DNA from: Nitrososphaerota archaeon
GTDB taxonomy: Archaea > Thermoproteota > Nitrososphaeria > Nitrososphaerales > Nitrosopumilaceae
Length of the DNA: 43,482 nucleotides
Direction: 5' to 3'
Assembly: GCA_022562615.1 (NCBI GenBank)
Contig: JADFOW010000003.1
Coordinates: 1-43,482 of the forward strand
The translations under genes and the position numbers were made by a program. This document shows positions 17,445 to 25,928 of the stretch, piece after piece. Positions within the stretch are counted from its first letter, which is position 1, and every line of letters starts with the position of its first letter. Under the pieces are notes generated by a model. The model was given only the letters and a program-made list of their open reading frames with translations, ran no database searches and was not told the DNA's origin.

Positions 17445-19373
17445 TTTTATTGCTTCTTGTATTTGAGGATAGTGCGCTGGAATTCTATACATTCTTCTTA
17501 TATTCATTGCAAGACTTTCAGACTTTTTTCTTTCTCCGTGATTGACAAGGACTCTACGGAGTTTTGGTCTTAATCTTTGAACAAAGGACATTAATTGGTT
17601 ATAATCACTGTGTCCACTAAATCCATCTAATTTTTCCACACCACAATTAATGGTTACTACTTCAACTTTACCTTCTTTTCCAAGCATAGAAATTTGTTTT
17701 GAGCCATCCAAAACTCTTCTTCCCAAAGTACCGTTTACCTGATAAGAGACAAACAAGACTTTGTTCTTTTTGTCTGGAGCAATATTTTTGAAATATTCTA
17801 AAACAGGTCCTCCTTCTAGCATTCCAGAAGTTGCTAAAATAATACATGGAGAGTCTTCTCTTAGAGGTTCTTCTCTAGCGTCAGAATGTTCAATATTTGT
17901 GAAATATTCTGAATCAAATGGATTGTCGTCTGTCTCTAAGATTTTTTGTTTTAGTTCTCTTGCGAGGTATTCTGGATATGACTCATGGATTGCTGAGGCT
18001 TCTGAAATCATTCCTTCTGTAAAAACAGGTGCTTCGACCATCTCTCCAGATTTCATATAATGATCGATTACCATCATTATTTCTTGAGCGCGGCCTACAG
18101 CAGGAATGGGAATGAGGACCTTTCCTCCATCTGTCAGAGTATTATTTACTGCATTAATGAAAGAAGATTCGACTTCTTGTCTAGTTGGTTGTATGTCTTC
18201 TTTTAGACCATAGGTACTCTCAATCAACAAAGTTTCAACTCTAGGGAAATTCCAAACTGCAGCTTCAAACAATATGCTTTTTCCGAATTTAATGTCACCA
18301 GAATAAACAAAGTTATGATCTCCATTTCCTATGTGGAAATGGCATAAAGCTGAGCCAAGAATATGTCCTGCATTGGCAAGCACTAATTTAATGTCAGGTG
18401 AGATATCAGTTACGGTTCCGTAAGGAAGAGTTATGGTTTGTTTCATAATTTGTTTAACATCTCTTTCTGAATAAATTGGATTTCTTCCTTGAGCGGCGGC
18501 TACTTTGATGGCATCTAATTGAATAAGGTTCATCATAGGAAGGGTTGGTTCCGTACAATAAATTGGGCCCTTGTAACCATACTTACAGAGTGTAGGTAAG
18601 AAACCGGTATGATCTAAATGAGCATGTCCAATTACCACGGCATCAAGGTCATCTAAGGTAAAATTGAGGGAATCTAATCTAGGATAGGCATCCATTGGAG
18701 ATTTGGCGCCAGGATTTATTCCACAATCAATCAAGATTTTACTCTCAGGAGTTGATAATAACATGGAGGATCTTCCTACTTGACCAAAACCTCCAAAGGT
18801 AAATAGAGAAACCTCTGATCTTTGTGTTAATCTAGGTCTGTATATTTCATCTCCTATCTCCCTTAGTTGTCTACTTCTCTCCGCTGAGGATTGTTTGAGA
18901 GTTGCCTTGATTGTTTGAATCGTCCGAGATGGAATAGTTGTTGATTTTCTAATACGTATTTTCCAACCTATTTTCTCGGTAATTTCTGCATGATTGAATT
19001 CTTTTGCATTTCTTTGAAGCAACCAAGGTCGTTTTGCTTCAATTGAAACCTCGCCAGCAGCAGTATCAAAAACAGTTCCTTGAAGATTAGCATCCTTAGG
19101 TACACATTCTGTTATTATTCTTCGAACTTCATCTTCTGGTTTTCTTATTGATTCATCAGTTTTAATGACAATACGTTTTTTAATAATATTAACAAGATTT
19201 GAAATTATTTCATTGTGTTCCAAAAGATAACGCGGTGATTTTGTATAAAGAGCAATTCTAGGTCCTTCATACTCTATTTTTGTTAAATTTGCCTCTTTGG
19301 GAATACTTTGCAGTATAGTGGCCATTATATTTTGGCTAGCAGTTAATTCTTTTTCTTGAAGTTTCCTTTGCAT
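17436..19373 (-). CDS. aCPSF1/FttA, KH-beta-CASP termination ribonuclease
   Basis: A 645-residue protein of standard length: two KH domains in the first 150 residues, then a metallo-beta-lactamase domain with HxHxDH (IGHAHLDHTGFLP), GHxLGSA-type AGHILGSA, YSGDI and a C-terminal HSDYNQL, and a beta-CASP domain between. aCPSF1 is the archaeal endonuclease that cuts nascent RNA at U-rich sites to end transcription. The initiator is ATG 19373; a second Met (MATILQSIPKE) lies at residue 17 and may be the true start. It follows psmB by 40 nt, a gene order common in archaea. Confidence 0.96.
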   Translation of the reverse strand: MQRKLQEKELTASQNIMATILQSIPKEANLTKIEYEGPRIALYTKSPRYLLEHNEIISNLVNIIKKRIVIKTDESIRKPEDEVRRIITECVPKDANLQGTVFDTAAGEVSIEAKRPWLLQRNAKEFNHAEITEKIGWKIRIRKSTTIPSRTIQTIKATLKQSSAERSRQLREIGDEIYRPRLTQRSEVSLFTFGGFGQVGRSSMLLSTPESKILIDCGINPGAKSPMDAYPRLDSLNFTLDDLDAVVIGHAHLDHTGFLPTLCKYGYKGPIYCTEPTLPMMNLIQLDAIKVAAAQGRNPIYSERDVKQIMKQTITLPYGTVTDISPDIKLVLANAGHILGSALCHFHIGNGDHNFVYSGDIKFGKSILFEAAVWNFPRVETLLIESTYGLKEDIQPTRQEVESSFINAVNNTLTDGGKVLIPIPAVGRAQEIMMVIDHYMKSGEMVEAPVFTEGMISEASAIHESYPEYLARELKQKILETDDNPFDSEYFTNIEHSDAREEPLREDSPCIILATSGMLEGGPVLEYFKNIAPDKKNKVLFVSYQVNGTLGRRVLDGSKQISMLGKEGKVEVVTINCGVEKLDGFSGHSDYNQLMSFVQRLRPKLRRVLVNHGERKKSESLAMNIRRMYRIPAHYPQIQEAIKLF

Positions 19374-19413
19374 TAAATCACTAAAGTTTGAGAGTTTTTA
19401 ATTTCTTAAATTT

Positions 19414-20055
19414 CTAAAGTTCAATTACTGCTTTCTTTTGCTCATCTGTTAAAAGACGGAATCCATCTTTATCCATAATGGCAATATTGATTCCATCGCC
19501 AGTACCAATATTTCTAATAATTGCACCCTTCACTGCTCTTAAAGCAATTTTTTTTGCTTCCTTTACTGTTAGATCATCACGATATTCTTCTTCTAGTACA
19601 CCATATGCAACAGGAGAACCACTTCCCGTTGTGACAAAAGTTTTTTCTTCCACTGAACCAAACATGTCAACATTAAACAATGCTGGACCTTTTGAATCGT
19701 ATCCACCAATTAGAATATCGGCCATAAATGGATAACCACGATTTTGATGAAATATGAGTGAGCAGAGTCTACTTAGAGAATGAATTGAAATTGGATCAAC
19801 TTTTTCTACTCTGTGAAGATTTGCATGATAACGTAAAATGTCTACAATGTTTTGAGCATCAGCTACGCCTCCTGCTAGAGTCAAGCCTGCATGGATGTCA
19901 ATTTTTTGTATTTTCATAGTGTTGTTATTTGCGATAAAGTAACCAGCACTGGCTCTCATATCTGCACATAATACGACTCCATCAATAGCCTTGATACCTA
20001 CTGTGGTTGTTCCGCGCAAAATTTTTTCTTGAACATTATTTGACAAAAGATACAC
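19414..20055 (-). CDS. psmB: Proteasome beta subunit, catalytically complete
   Basis: A 213-residue 20S beta subunit. Autocleavage before T16 (LRG|TTTVG) would leave a mature chain with Thr1, Asp17 and Lys33 in the standard places (TTTVGIK, CADMRA, TMKIQ). SGSP...A-type segments (VTTGSGSPVAYGVLEE) and AIRNIGTGDG-like IRNIGTGDGINIAIMD follow. It is therefore the active type rather than the inactive paralogue found in some archaea. The alpha subunit is not in the window. It is divergent from egsA and followed by aCPSF1. Confidence 0.97.
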   Translation of the reverse strand: MYLLSNNVQEKILRGTTTVGIKAIDGVVLCADMRASAGYFIANNNTMKIQKIDIHAGLTLAGGVADAQNIVDILRYHANLHRVEKVDPISIHSLSRLCSLIFHQNRGYPFMADILIGGYDSKGPALFNVDMFGSVEEKTFVTTGSGSPVAYGVLEEEYRDDLTVKEAKKIALRAVKGAIIRNIGTGDGINIAIMDKDGFRLLTDEQKKAVIEL

Positions 20056-20085
20056 CTTTAGAGATAATGTTGGTGGTATTCACCC

Positions 20086-20095
20086 TTTTAAATAA
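20086..20095. promoter_or_regulatory. Shared TATA-like core between psmB and egsA
   Basis: TTTTAAATAA sits about 32 nt before the GTG of egsA (+) and about 36 nt before the ATG of psmB (-). It is AT-symmetric enough to read as a TATA box on both strands, and no second clear box is seen in the 67-nt gap, so the two divergent genes may share one promoter core. Confidence 0.45.
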
Positions 20096-20122
20096 CTTTT
20101 TGATCTATTGAAATGATAAATA

Positions 20123-21187
20123 GTGACAAAAAAGGAAAAGCCCATGCCCTCCCACACCATGGAACTACCTAGGCTAATTGTGGTTGGTGAAAATAACATC
20201 AAGGATTTTGGAGAATTTCTTTTTTCTTTAAACAAGCCCAAAAAAATTTCATTAATTTCTGGAATTCATGTAAAAAAAATTATAAAGAAAAAAATTGAGA
20301 GGTCGTTAAAATTAAAAAAAATCAAATTTACTTGGCATATCTCAAAGGATAATCAAATTAGTACATTAAGTCAGATTCAAAAAGACATCAAAAAAGATCA
20401 TAGCGATCTATTAGCCGGAATTGGAGGAGGTCGTTCTGTAGATACGGCTAAAATGGTCTCCTTTAATCTAGATATCCCATTTGTTAGTGTTCCAACTGCT
20501 GCATCTCATGATGGTATGGCAAGTCCATTTGTTTCTATAAAAAGTGACAAACCCCATTCACTGGTTGCAACTGCTCCGTTGGGAGTTTTTGTTGATATCA
20601 ATGTAATTAAAAAAGCACCTTCAAAGCTTTTGGCAAGTGGATGTGGTGATCTAATTGCCAATATTATTGCCGTAAAAGACTGGCAATTAGGACATAAAAA
20701 AACGGGTGAATATTACGGAATGTATTCTGCTGACTTGGCCCTGCTGAGTGCCAAAATAATAATGGAGAATTCCCGCAAGTATTCTAAAGAAGGATTAGAT
20801 GCTAGAGTTATTGTTGAAGCTTTAATCAGTGCCGGCGTAGCATCGTGCATCGCTGGCAGTAGTAGGCCTTGTTCAGGTGCAGAACATCTGTTCTCTCACG
20901 CATTGGACAAAATCGCTCCAGGAAAAGGCCTTCATGGGGAAAAATGTGGTATTGGTTCTATAATGATGGCAAAGTTACAGGGTCAAGATTGGAAAAAAAT
21001 TGTAAAAACATTAAATGAAGTTGGAGCTCCTACTACTGCTAAACAAATTGGTGTGAAAGAAAGTGAAATTATAGAGGCATTAATGATGGCACAAGAATTG
21101 AGACCTGAAAGATACACAATTCTAAAAGAAATAGAAATGACAGAACAAAGAGCTATAAATCTAGCAAAGAGAACTAAGGTAATTTGA
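20123..21187 (+). CDS. egsA: sn-glycerol-1-phosphate dehydrogenase
   Basis: A 354-residue NAD(P)-dependent dehydrogenase that reduces dihydroxyacetone phosphate to sn-glycerol 1-phosphate, the archaeal lipid backbone. Motifs: GIGGGRSVDTAKM (nucleotide loop), VPTAASHDGMASPF, then the Zn site with Asp in SGCGDLIANI and His in CSGAEHLFSHALDK and KGLHGEKCGIG. The start GTG 20123 precedes a 12-residue tail; ATG at 20144 or 20159 are alternatives. Its stop lies one base from the stop of the convergent FKBP gene. Confidence 0.96.
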   Translation: MTKKEKPMPSHTMELPRLIVVGENNIKDFGEFLFSLNKPKKISLISGIHVKKIIKKKIERSLKLKKIKFTWHISKDNQISTLSQIQKDIKKDHSDLLAGIGGGRSVDTAKMVSFNLDIPFVSVPTAASHDGMASPFVSIKSDKPHSLVATAPLGVFVDINVIKKAPSKLLASGCGDLIANIIAVKDWQLGHKKTGEYYGMYSADLALLSAKIIMENSRKYSKEGLDARVIVEALISAGVASCIAGSSRPCSGAEHLFSHALDKIAPGKGLHGEKCGIGSIMMAKLQGQDWKKIVKTLNEVGAPTTAKQIGVKESEIIEALMMAQELRPERYTILKEIEMTEQRAINLAKRTKVI

Positions 21188-21188
21188 T

Positions 21189-21938
21189 TTAAGTTGCTTT
21201 TGGTTCGGGGGCTTTTTCTTCTTTTGTTTCAGGTTTCTTTGTTTGAGTTTGTTTTTTTTGATGAGTTTCAACAAAGTTGACTTTTTCTAATGATGGGATA
21301 AATTTGAAAATATCTACCTGAATGAAATGTTTTATTATTTGAAGGCCATCTGCTCTAAATATTTCTTCAGGAATTGTGATGTTTGCCTGTTTTTCATTAA
21401 TAGTAAATTTAATTTTTGAATTTTCTACTGGCAATCTATTTTTTAGTATTCCATCAATTTTGTCATTTTCAGAATCAAGTGATTTAATGACATTTACATC
21501 GTAGAGTATTGTTTTACCTGCATATCTGTGATTATAATCAATTTGAACTCTACCTGAACCAATAAATCGTATTATTCCTCTTTTGTTATCAATTTCAATC
21601 GAGTCTCCAATAGAAACTTTTTCGGCATCTTCCCCAAGTTTTCTAATTGGAATCATTCTAACCTTTTTTGAATCTCGTTCTCCGAATCCTTTGTCTGGTG
21701 TTACTTCAACTGTAAGTTTATCACCTACGGCTGTTTTGGCCAGTGCTTCATCCAATCCTTTTAGGACCGGATAAGAAGACTCACCTATGGAAACCAGTTT
21801 TGGTTGGTATTTTACATCTAATTCATGAATGGAATATTTTTTTGCGTCTTCTTCTAAAGTAGTATCAAAGACTTCCTCGGTGTCTTTAACTTTGGCTACA
21901 TAATCAATGAGTATCAATGAACTTTTATCGAAAGTCAA
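21189..21938 (-). CDS. FKBP-type peptidyl-prolyl isomerase, SlyD-like with C-terminal extension
   Basis: A 249-residue protein. The FKBP core is at about 1-155 (SSLILIDYVAKVKDTEEVFD, LVSIGESSYPVLKGLDEALA, KLTVEVTPDKGFGERD), with an inserted chaperone flap and NHRYAGKTILYDVNVI, as in archaeal long-type FKBPs. About 60 residues of another alpha/beta domain follow, then a Lys/Glu/Pro-rich tail (QTQTKKPETKEEKAPEPKAT). The His-rich metal tail of bacterial SlyD is missing. A cytosolic folding catalyst. Confidence 0.9.
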   Translation of the reverse strand: MTFDKSSLILIDYVAKVKDTEEVFDTTLEEDAKKYSIHELDVKYQPKLVSIGESSYPVLKGLDEALAKTAVGDKLTVEVTPDKGFGERDSKKVRMIPIRKLGEDAEKVSIGDSIEIDNKRGIIRFIGSGRVQIDYNHRYAGKTILYDVNVIKSLDSENDKIDGILKNRLPVENSKIKFTINEKQANITIPEEIFRADGLQIIKHFIQVDIFKFIPSLEKVNFVETHQKKQTQTKKPETKEEKAPEPKAT

Positions 21939-21979
21939 TGTGTTCGATCTAGAAATTCCTTATATTAAGTTAACATGGA

Positions 21980-23125
21980 CTATAGATCGTTTAGTTTCTC
22001 TTCAGCAGCTTTGAGACCAGCTTGAGGATCAGTTTCATATCCCATTATTGCTAAGGTTGATGAAATTGCCGATATTGTTCTCGTTACATGATATGGACTA
22101 ACTTCACCCATACATCCAACTCTGAATACTTTGCCTTTTAGATCTCCAAATCCACCAGCAACTAACACTCTGAATTTTTGAGCTAATGTATCTCTAAATG
22201 TTTTATCTTGTAGACCTTCCAAGTAGTTTAGAGCAACAATTGTAATGGAACGATCTTCTTCTTTTGCAAACGGTGTAAGACCAATTGCACTTAATCCAGA
22301 ATAAAGAGCGTCCGAACAAACTTTGTGACGTTTGTAGACAGCTTCTAATCCCTCTTCTAACATAATGGTTAATGCTTCTCTAAATGCATAAAGTAAAGGT
22401 AATGCTGGAGTAAAAGGCGTGTGTTTTGATTCTTCATAATATTTGAAATACCTTGCCAAATTGAGGTACATTGTTGATGGAGGATTTTCGATCATGTATT
22501 TTTTGGCTCTTGGACTAACAGATATTGGAGAAATTCCAGGTGGAGCAGCAATAGCCTTTTGTGAGCCTGTCATACAAATATCAATATTCCATTTGTCAAT
22601 TGGAAGGTCTACAGCTCCTAGTATGGAAACTGAATCTACAACATAAAATGAATCATTTCGTGAAGTTAAATCTGATATTTTATCAAGATAATTCACCATT
22701 GTTCCCGTGGAAGTCTCGTTGTGAACAACATAGAATGCTTTAACGTCTTTATTATTATCAAATGCTTCTTTTATTTGATCAAGGGTGGCATTTTGTCCAG
22801 GTGGAGTTTCTAGTTTTACTACATCAGCCCCTTGACCTGCAATTAATTGTGAAAGTCTGTTACTAAATTCGCCATTTACGGGAATTATGACTTTATCTCC
22901 TTTTTTAATTAGATTAATTACACTGGCTTCTACTGCACCTGTTCCAGATGCAGATAAGGTTACAATATCATTTTGAGTTTGAAAAACTTGTTGTGTTTTA
23001 TCAATCACATCAGTATATAGTTCTACAAAGTCATCACTTCGATGATTAATTATTGGAGCTAACATAGCTCGCATCACTCGATTAGGAACATTTGTTGGAC
23101 CAGGAAGCATTGAAAGATATTCCAA
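21980..23125 (-). CDS. Class V aminotransferase (alanine-glyoxylate/serine-pyruvate type)
   Basis: A 381-residue PLP enzyme. The N terminus LSMLPGPTNVPNRVMRAM is typical of alanine:glyoxylate aminotransferase. Other motifs are HRSDDFVELY, SASGTGAVEASV (PLP phosphate site), VVHNETSTGTMVN, VVDSVS (PLP Asp) and the Schiff-base Lys in MTGSQKAIAAPPG. The C-terminal small domain has VAGGFGDLKGKVFRVGCMGE. It would interconvert glyoxylate or hydroxypyruvate with glycine or serine. The gene appears to be a single transcription unit between the FKBP and NMNAT genes on the same strand. Confidence 0.92.
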   Translation of the reverse strand: MEYLSMLPGPTNVPNRVMRAMLAPIINHRSDDFVELYTDVIDKTQQVFQTQNDIVTLSASGTGAVEASVINLIKKGDKVIIPVNGEFSNRLSQLIAGQGADVVKLETPPGQNATLDQIKEAFDNNKDVKAFYVVHNETSTGTMVNYLDKISDLTSRNDSFYVVDSVSILGAVDLPIDKWNIDICMTGSQKAIAAPPGISPISVSPRAKKYMIENPPSTMYLNLARYFKYYEESKHTPFTPALPLLYAFREALTIMLEEGLEAVYKRHKVCSDALYSGLSAIGLTPFAKEEDRSITIVALNYLEGLQDKTFRDTLAQKFRVLVAGGFGDLKGKVFRVGCMGEVSPYHVTRTISAISSTLAIMGYETDPQAGLKAAEEKLNDL

Positions 23126-23166
23126 ATCTTATCTCAAATAAAACACCATTTGGGCTTTATTTATAA

Positions 23167-23661
23167 TTAGAGATTTTTTAGTCGGTGTTTGGCATTAGTT
23201 TCATTCAAAAATTTTTTAGTTCCATCTGGAACAAGTTCTTCCCATTTTTGATCTTTGAGTATTAAATCACGAATATTTGTTCCAGACAAAATATTTCGAT
23301 CAGTAAAAGGAATAGGGAGAACTTTGGTCTCTAGTTTTGAGTAAAGATGTTTTGTCATTTCATCATTAGTAAAAACAATATCAAATTTTGGTATTATAGT
23401 ATCAATATGTTTTACCCATTTTTTATGATTTTCAAAATCTGGAATAAAGAAAATTTCAATTTTGTTTTTAATCGAGTCATCGATGGAAGACAAAATCATT
23501 TCTTTTCGTTCTTCAGCTGAAAATGGGTTATTTTTTTGCAGAGGTTTGTTAGAACTTCCAAGTCCTATCCATAGTTTGTCAACTTTTGATAAAGCAAAAC
23601 GTAAAGCTTCAAGATGACCCAAGTGAAATGGCTGAAATCTTCCAATTAAAAGACCATTCAT
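23167..23661 (-). CDS. Nicotinamide-nucleotide adenylyltransferase
   Basis: The frame stays open to 23718, but the family begins at MNGLLIGRFQPFHLGH, so I place the start at ATG 23661 (164 aa). Motifs: GRFQPFHLGH (HxGH nucleotidyltransferase), GSSNKPLQ, PFSAEERKEMI and LSGTNIRDLI (the ISSTxxR equivalent). It forms NAD+ from NMN and ATP in the cytosol. The 63 nt to the divergent rtcA gene hold both promoters. Confidence 0.94.
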   Translation of the reverse strand: MNGLLIGRFQPFHLGHLEALRFALSKVDKLWIGLGSSNKPLQKNNPFSAEERKEMILSSIDDSIKNKIEIFFIPDFENHKKWVKHIDTIIPKFDIVFTNDEMTKHLYSKLETKVLPIPFTDRNILSGTNIRDLILKDQKWEELVPDGTKKFLNETNAKHRLKNL

Positions 23662-23724
23662 ACATAAAGATAGAAAATTCTTTTTAAAAAAACTATCATA
23701 AAGCAAGTAATATTTCAAAAAATA

Positions 23725-24753
23725 ATGGAATTTCTGGAAATTGATGGATCATTTGGAGAGGGAGGGGGACAAATTGTTCGCACGGCAACCGCATTATCAT
23801 GTATTATGAATCAACCAATAATAATAGAAAATATCAGAAAAGGGAGAAAAAATCCAGGTCTAAAATCTCAACATCTTACAACACTAAAAATTCTTAAAAA
23901 AATCTGTAATGCAAATCTTGATCACTTAAAATTTGGAGCAATGAGCTTAAAATTTATTCCAAGTAAGGTGAAAAGTCTTAATCTTAAAGAAGATGTTGGA
24001 ACTGCAGGAAGTATTTCTTTAATTATTCTGGTTTTAATTCCAGTAGTTGCTATTTGCAAAAAAAAATTAAATCTTACCCTTAAAGGTGGAACAGATGTCC
24101 TTTGGAGTCCCACAATAGATTATACTCAAATTATTTTAAGAGAAATGTATTCACGAATGGGATTTAATTTTTCAGTCAATATAATCAAAAGAGGTTATTT
24201 TCCTAAAGGTGAAGGATTAATTGAATTAGAAGTTTTACCTCTTGAAAAAATTAATCCTATCATTCTAAGTAAACGTAAAACAAAAAGTGTAAAATTAACT
24301 TGTACATTTTCCAGACTGCCTTCTAAATTAATAAATAATCAGATTAACAATATTGAAAAAAAATTAATTGAAAATGACTTTAATGTTGAAAATCAAGTTA
24401 AAGAAGAACCTACATTAGATTCAGGTGCTTCTCTAATGGTTAGTAGTATAGATAACGATTCGATTATTGGATTTGATTCTTTGTTTAATAAAAAAACAAA
24501 AAAATTTGATTTAGATTTGGATAAATTTATTCAAAACAAGTATAGTGTTGATGAACATCTTGCAGATATGCTTGTATTACCAGCAAGTCTGGCAAATGGA
24601 ATGACTGTATTTCAAGTTGATAATATTTCAAAACATTTAGAAACAAACCTATTTGTTGCATCAAAAATCACTGGTTGCAAATATGGTATTGGAAGACTAA
24701 GAGATGGTTTTGAAGTAAGAATTGAGGGAGTTTCATACTCCTGCATCAAGTAA
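23725..24753 (+). CDS. rtcA: RNA 3'-terminal phosphate cyclase
   Basis: A 342-residue RtcA: DGSFGEGGGQIVRTATALSC at the N terminus, GLKSQHLTTLKIL, GTAGSISLIILVLIPV, TDVLWSPTIDYTQ, YFPKGEGLIELEV, and the nucleotidylated His in VDEHLADMLVLPASLA. It converts RNA 3'-phosphate to 2',3'-cyclic phosphate through an adenylated His. Its 3' end overlaps the convergent CopD-like gene by 21 nt. Confidence 0.96.
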   Translation: MEFLEIDGSFGEGGGQIVRTATALSCIMNQPIIIENIRKGRKNPGLKSQHLTTLKILKKICNANLDHLKFGAMSLKFIPSKVKSLNLKEDVGTAGSISLIILVLIPVVAICKKKLNLTLKGGTDVLWSPTIDYTQIILREMYSRMGFNFSVNIIKRGYFPKGEGLIELEVLPLEKINPIILSKRKTKSVKLTCTFSRLPSKLINNQINNIEKKLIENDFNVENQVKEEPTLDSGASLMVSSIDNDSIIGFDSLFNKKTKKFDLDLDKFIQNKYSVDEHLADMLVLPASLANGMTVFQVDNISKHLETNLFVASKITGCKYGIGRLRDGFEVRIEGVSYSCIK

Positions 24754-25227
24754 TGCAGCAAAGAAAAGAATGGTCACAGATAATACTACTGTTATCTCGC
24801 CCAAAATGATAATTTTTTTCCTTAATTTTTGGATTTGTTGAATGGGCATTTGTTTAGACATTATTTGATCCTCCACATCTTTTCGAATTACTCTAACATG
24901 TATTGCATATGTTATGATTAAGGCAATTACTAAAACTATCTTAATAGTAAGAAAGGTCCCATAACTAGTTGTCATTAATAAATAGGGGTTGCTCAAAAGC
25001 ATTTGAGAATTATAGAGTCCAGTAACCACTAGAATAATTAATGACGGAACGGCAATCTTGTTGAATCTTTTACCAATTCTTATCATAATTTGAATTCTTT
25101 CTTCAGTGGAAGGGGCTATTGTTTTTAGTAAAGGTGAAAATACAATTCCGATGAAAAGGGAACCTCCAACCCAAATTGAGGCTGCCATAAGATGAATCCA
25201 TGTAAGAATCGCAGTTTCTATAGTCAT
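24733..25227 (-). CDS. CopD-like four-helix membrane protein
   Basis: A 164-residue protein with four predicted membrane helices (about 6-30, 58-78, 90-110, 135-160). The first contains TWIHLMAASIWVGGSLFIGI, the heme/copper-type His and WVGG signature of the CopD superfamily, and the second pair holds SLIILVVTGLYN. The loop after helix 3 is basic (HVRVIRKDVED), so it faces the cytoplasm. CopD proteins take part in copper handling or uptake, which fits copper-demanding ammonia oxidisers, but the assignment rests on the helix pattern. Confidence 0.75.
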   Translation of the reverse strand: MTIETAILTWIHLMAASIWVGGSLFIGIVFSPLLKTIAPSTEERIQIMIRIGKRFNKIAVPSLIILVVTGLYNSQMLLSNPYLLMTTSYGTFLTIKIVLVIALIITYAIHVRVIRKDVEDQIMSKQMPIQQIQKLRKKIIILGEITVVLSVTILFFAALLDAGV

Positions 25228-25309
25228 AAAATTTCATATGCTCAATCAAATATTATGTATTTGGATCTTGACAACCTTTTTTAGTTAATTAAAATGTGCT
25301 ATCAATGAT

Positions 25310-25804
25310 TTGGCGCTTCAAAGTAAACTTGTAGTTTATGCAGCAGTTGCAGGACTCTTGGGTATGATGGGAATAATTGTTTGGTATGCTAGCCTTGATA
25401 ATCCAGCATTAGAGCAAATCGAAATGGAATTAAAAGATGTGGAAGTTATCAGTGTAAACAAAATAGCAAATACCGCAGAATTGAAAGTAACTTTCCTTAT
25501 AAAAAATCCGAGTGAGAAAACATTCACAGTTTCATTGATAAATTACCAATTATATGCAGATGGCGAATTGTTGGGGTCTGGACAATATTCAACTCAAGAT
25601 ATTTCCATGACAGGAAGAGCATTATTTATTACAGGAGCAGAAATTCCATTGAAAAATACATTTGACCTAAGCAAGATAGATGTAAAGGATGAGATCTATC
25701 AAGCAGTTCTAGAGGATGAAATTAGTAGTTTCAAAGTTGAAGGTATCATTACATTAGAAACTGCTTGGAGTATACTTGAAAAGGAATTTGTAATCGCTAC
25801 ATGA
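25310..25804 (+). CDS. LEA14-like (water-stress type) anchored protein
   Basis: A 164-residue protein with an N-terminal membrane helix (about 6-26, LVVYAAVAGLLGMMGIIVWY) and one immunoglobulin-like LEA type 2 domain: LKVTFLIKNPSEKTFTVSLI, NYQLYADGELLGSGQY and a final IITLETAW strand. It is predicted to be a membrane-tethered extracytoplasmic domain. The start TTG 25310 is the only start placed before the helix; an ATG at 25305 is out of frame. It resembles the protein at 31325-31777 in order and motifs, so the two are probably paralogues. Confidence 0.75.
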   Translation: MALQSKLVVYAAVAGLLGMMGIIVWYASLDNPALEQIEMELKDVEVISVNKIANTAELKVTFLIKNPSEKTFTVSLINYQLYADGELLGSGQYSTQDISMTGRALFITGAEIPLKNTFDLSKIDVKDEIYQAVLEDEISSFKVEGIITLETAWSILEKEFVIAT

Positions 25805-25810
25805 AAAAAG

Positions 25811-25884
25811 TGGGCCGAGTGAGATTCGAACTCACGATCACCGCCGTGTCGAGGCGGTATCCTAACCAACTAGACTACCGGCCC
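25811..25884 (-). tRNA. tRNA-Val (anticodon GAC) with C33
   Basis: Read on the minus strand, 7 acceptor pairs (GGGCCGG/TCGGCCC, last pair G-T), a 4-bp D stem, a 5-bp anticodon stem (CCGCC/GGCGG), variable loop TGATC, T stem GTGAG/CTCAC and T loop TTCGAAT all form. Discriminator A73 (the base opposite 25811). The loop TCGACAC places GAC at 34-36, so valine, and A73 agrees with valine rather than aspartate (which needs GUC and usually G73). Position 33, nearly always U, is C here. No intron is needed. Confidence 0.9.
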
Positions 25885-25928
25885 AATGAAAAACAAAACT
25901 AGTTGCAGACATTATTAACGTTTAACAG

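Noticed and set aside
25811-25884. tRNA-Asp reading of the minus-strand tRNA
   Set aside because: The D-arm resembles Asp/Glu tRNAs, but positions 34-36 are GAC and base 73 is A; Asp needs GUC and normally G73.
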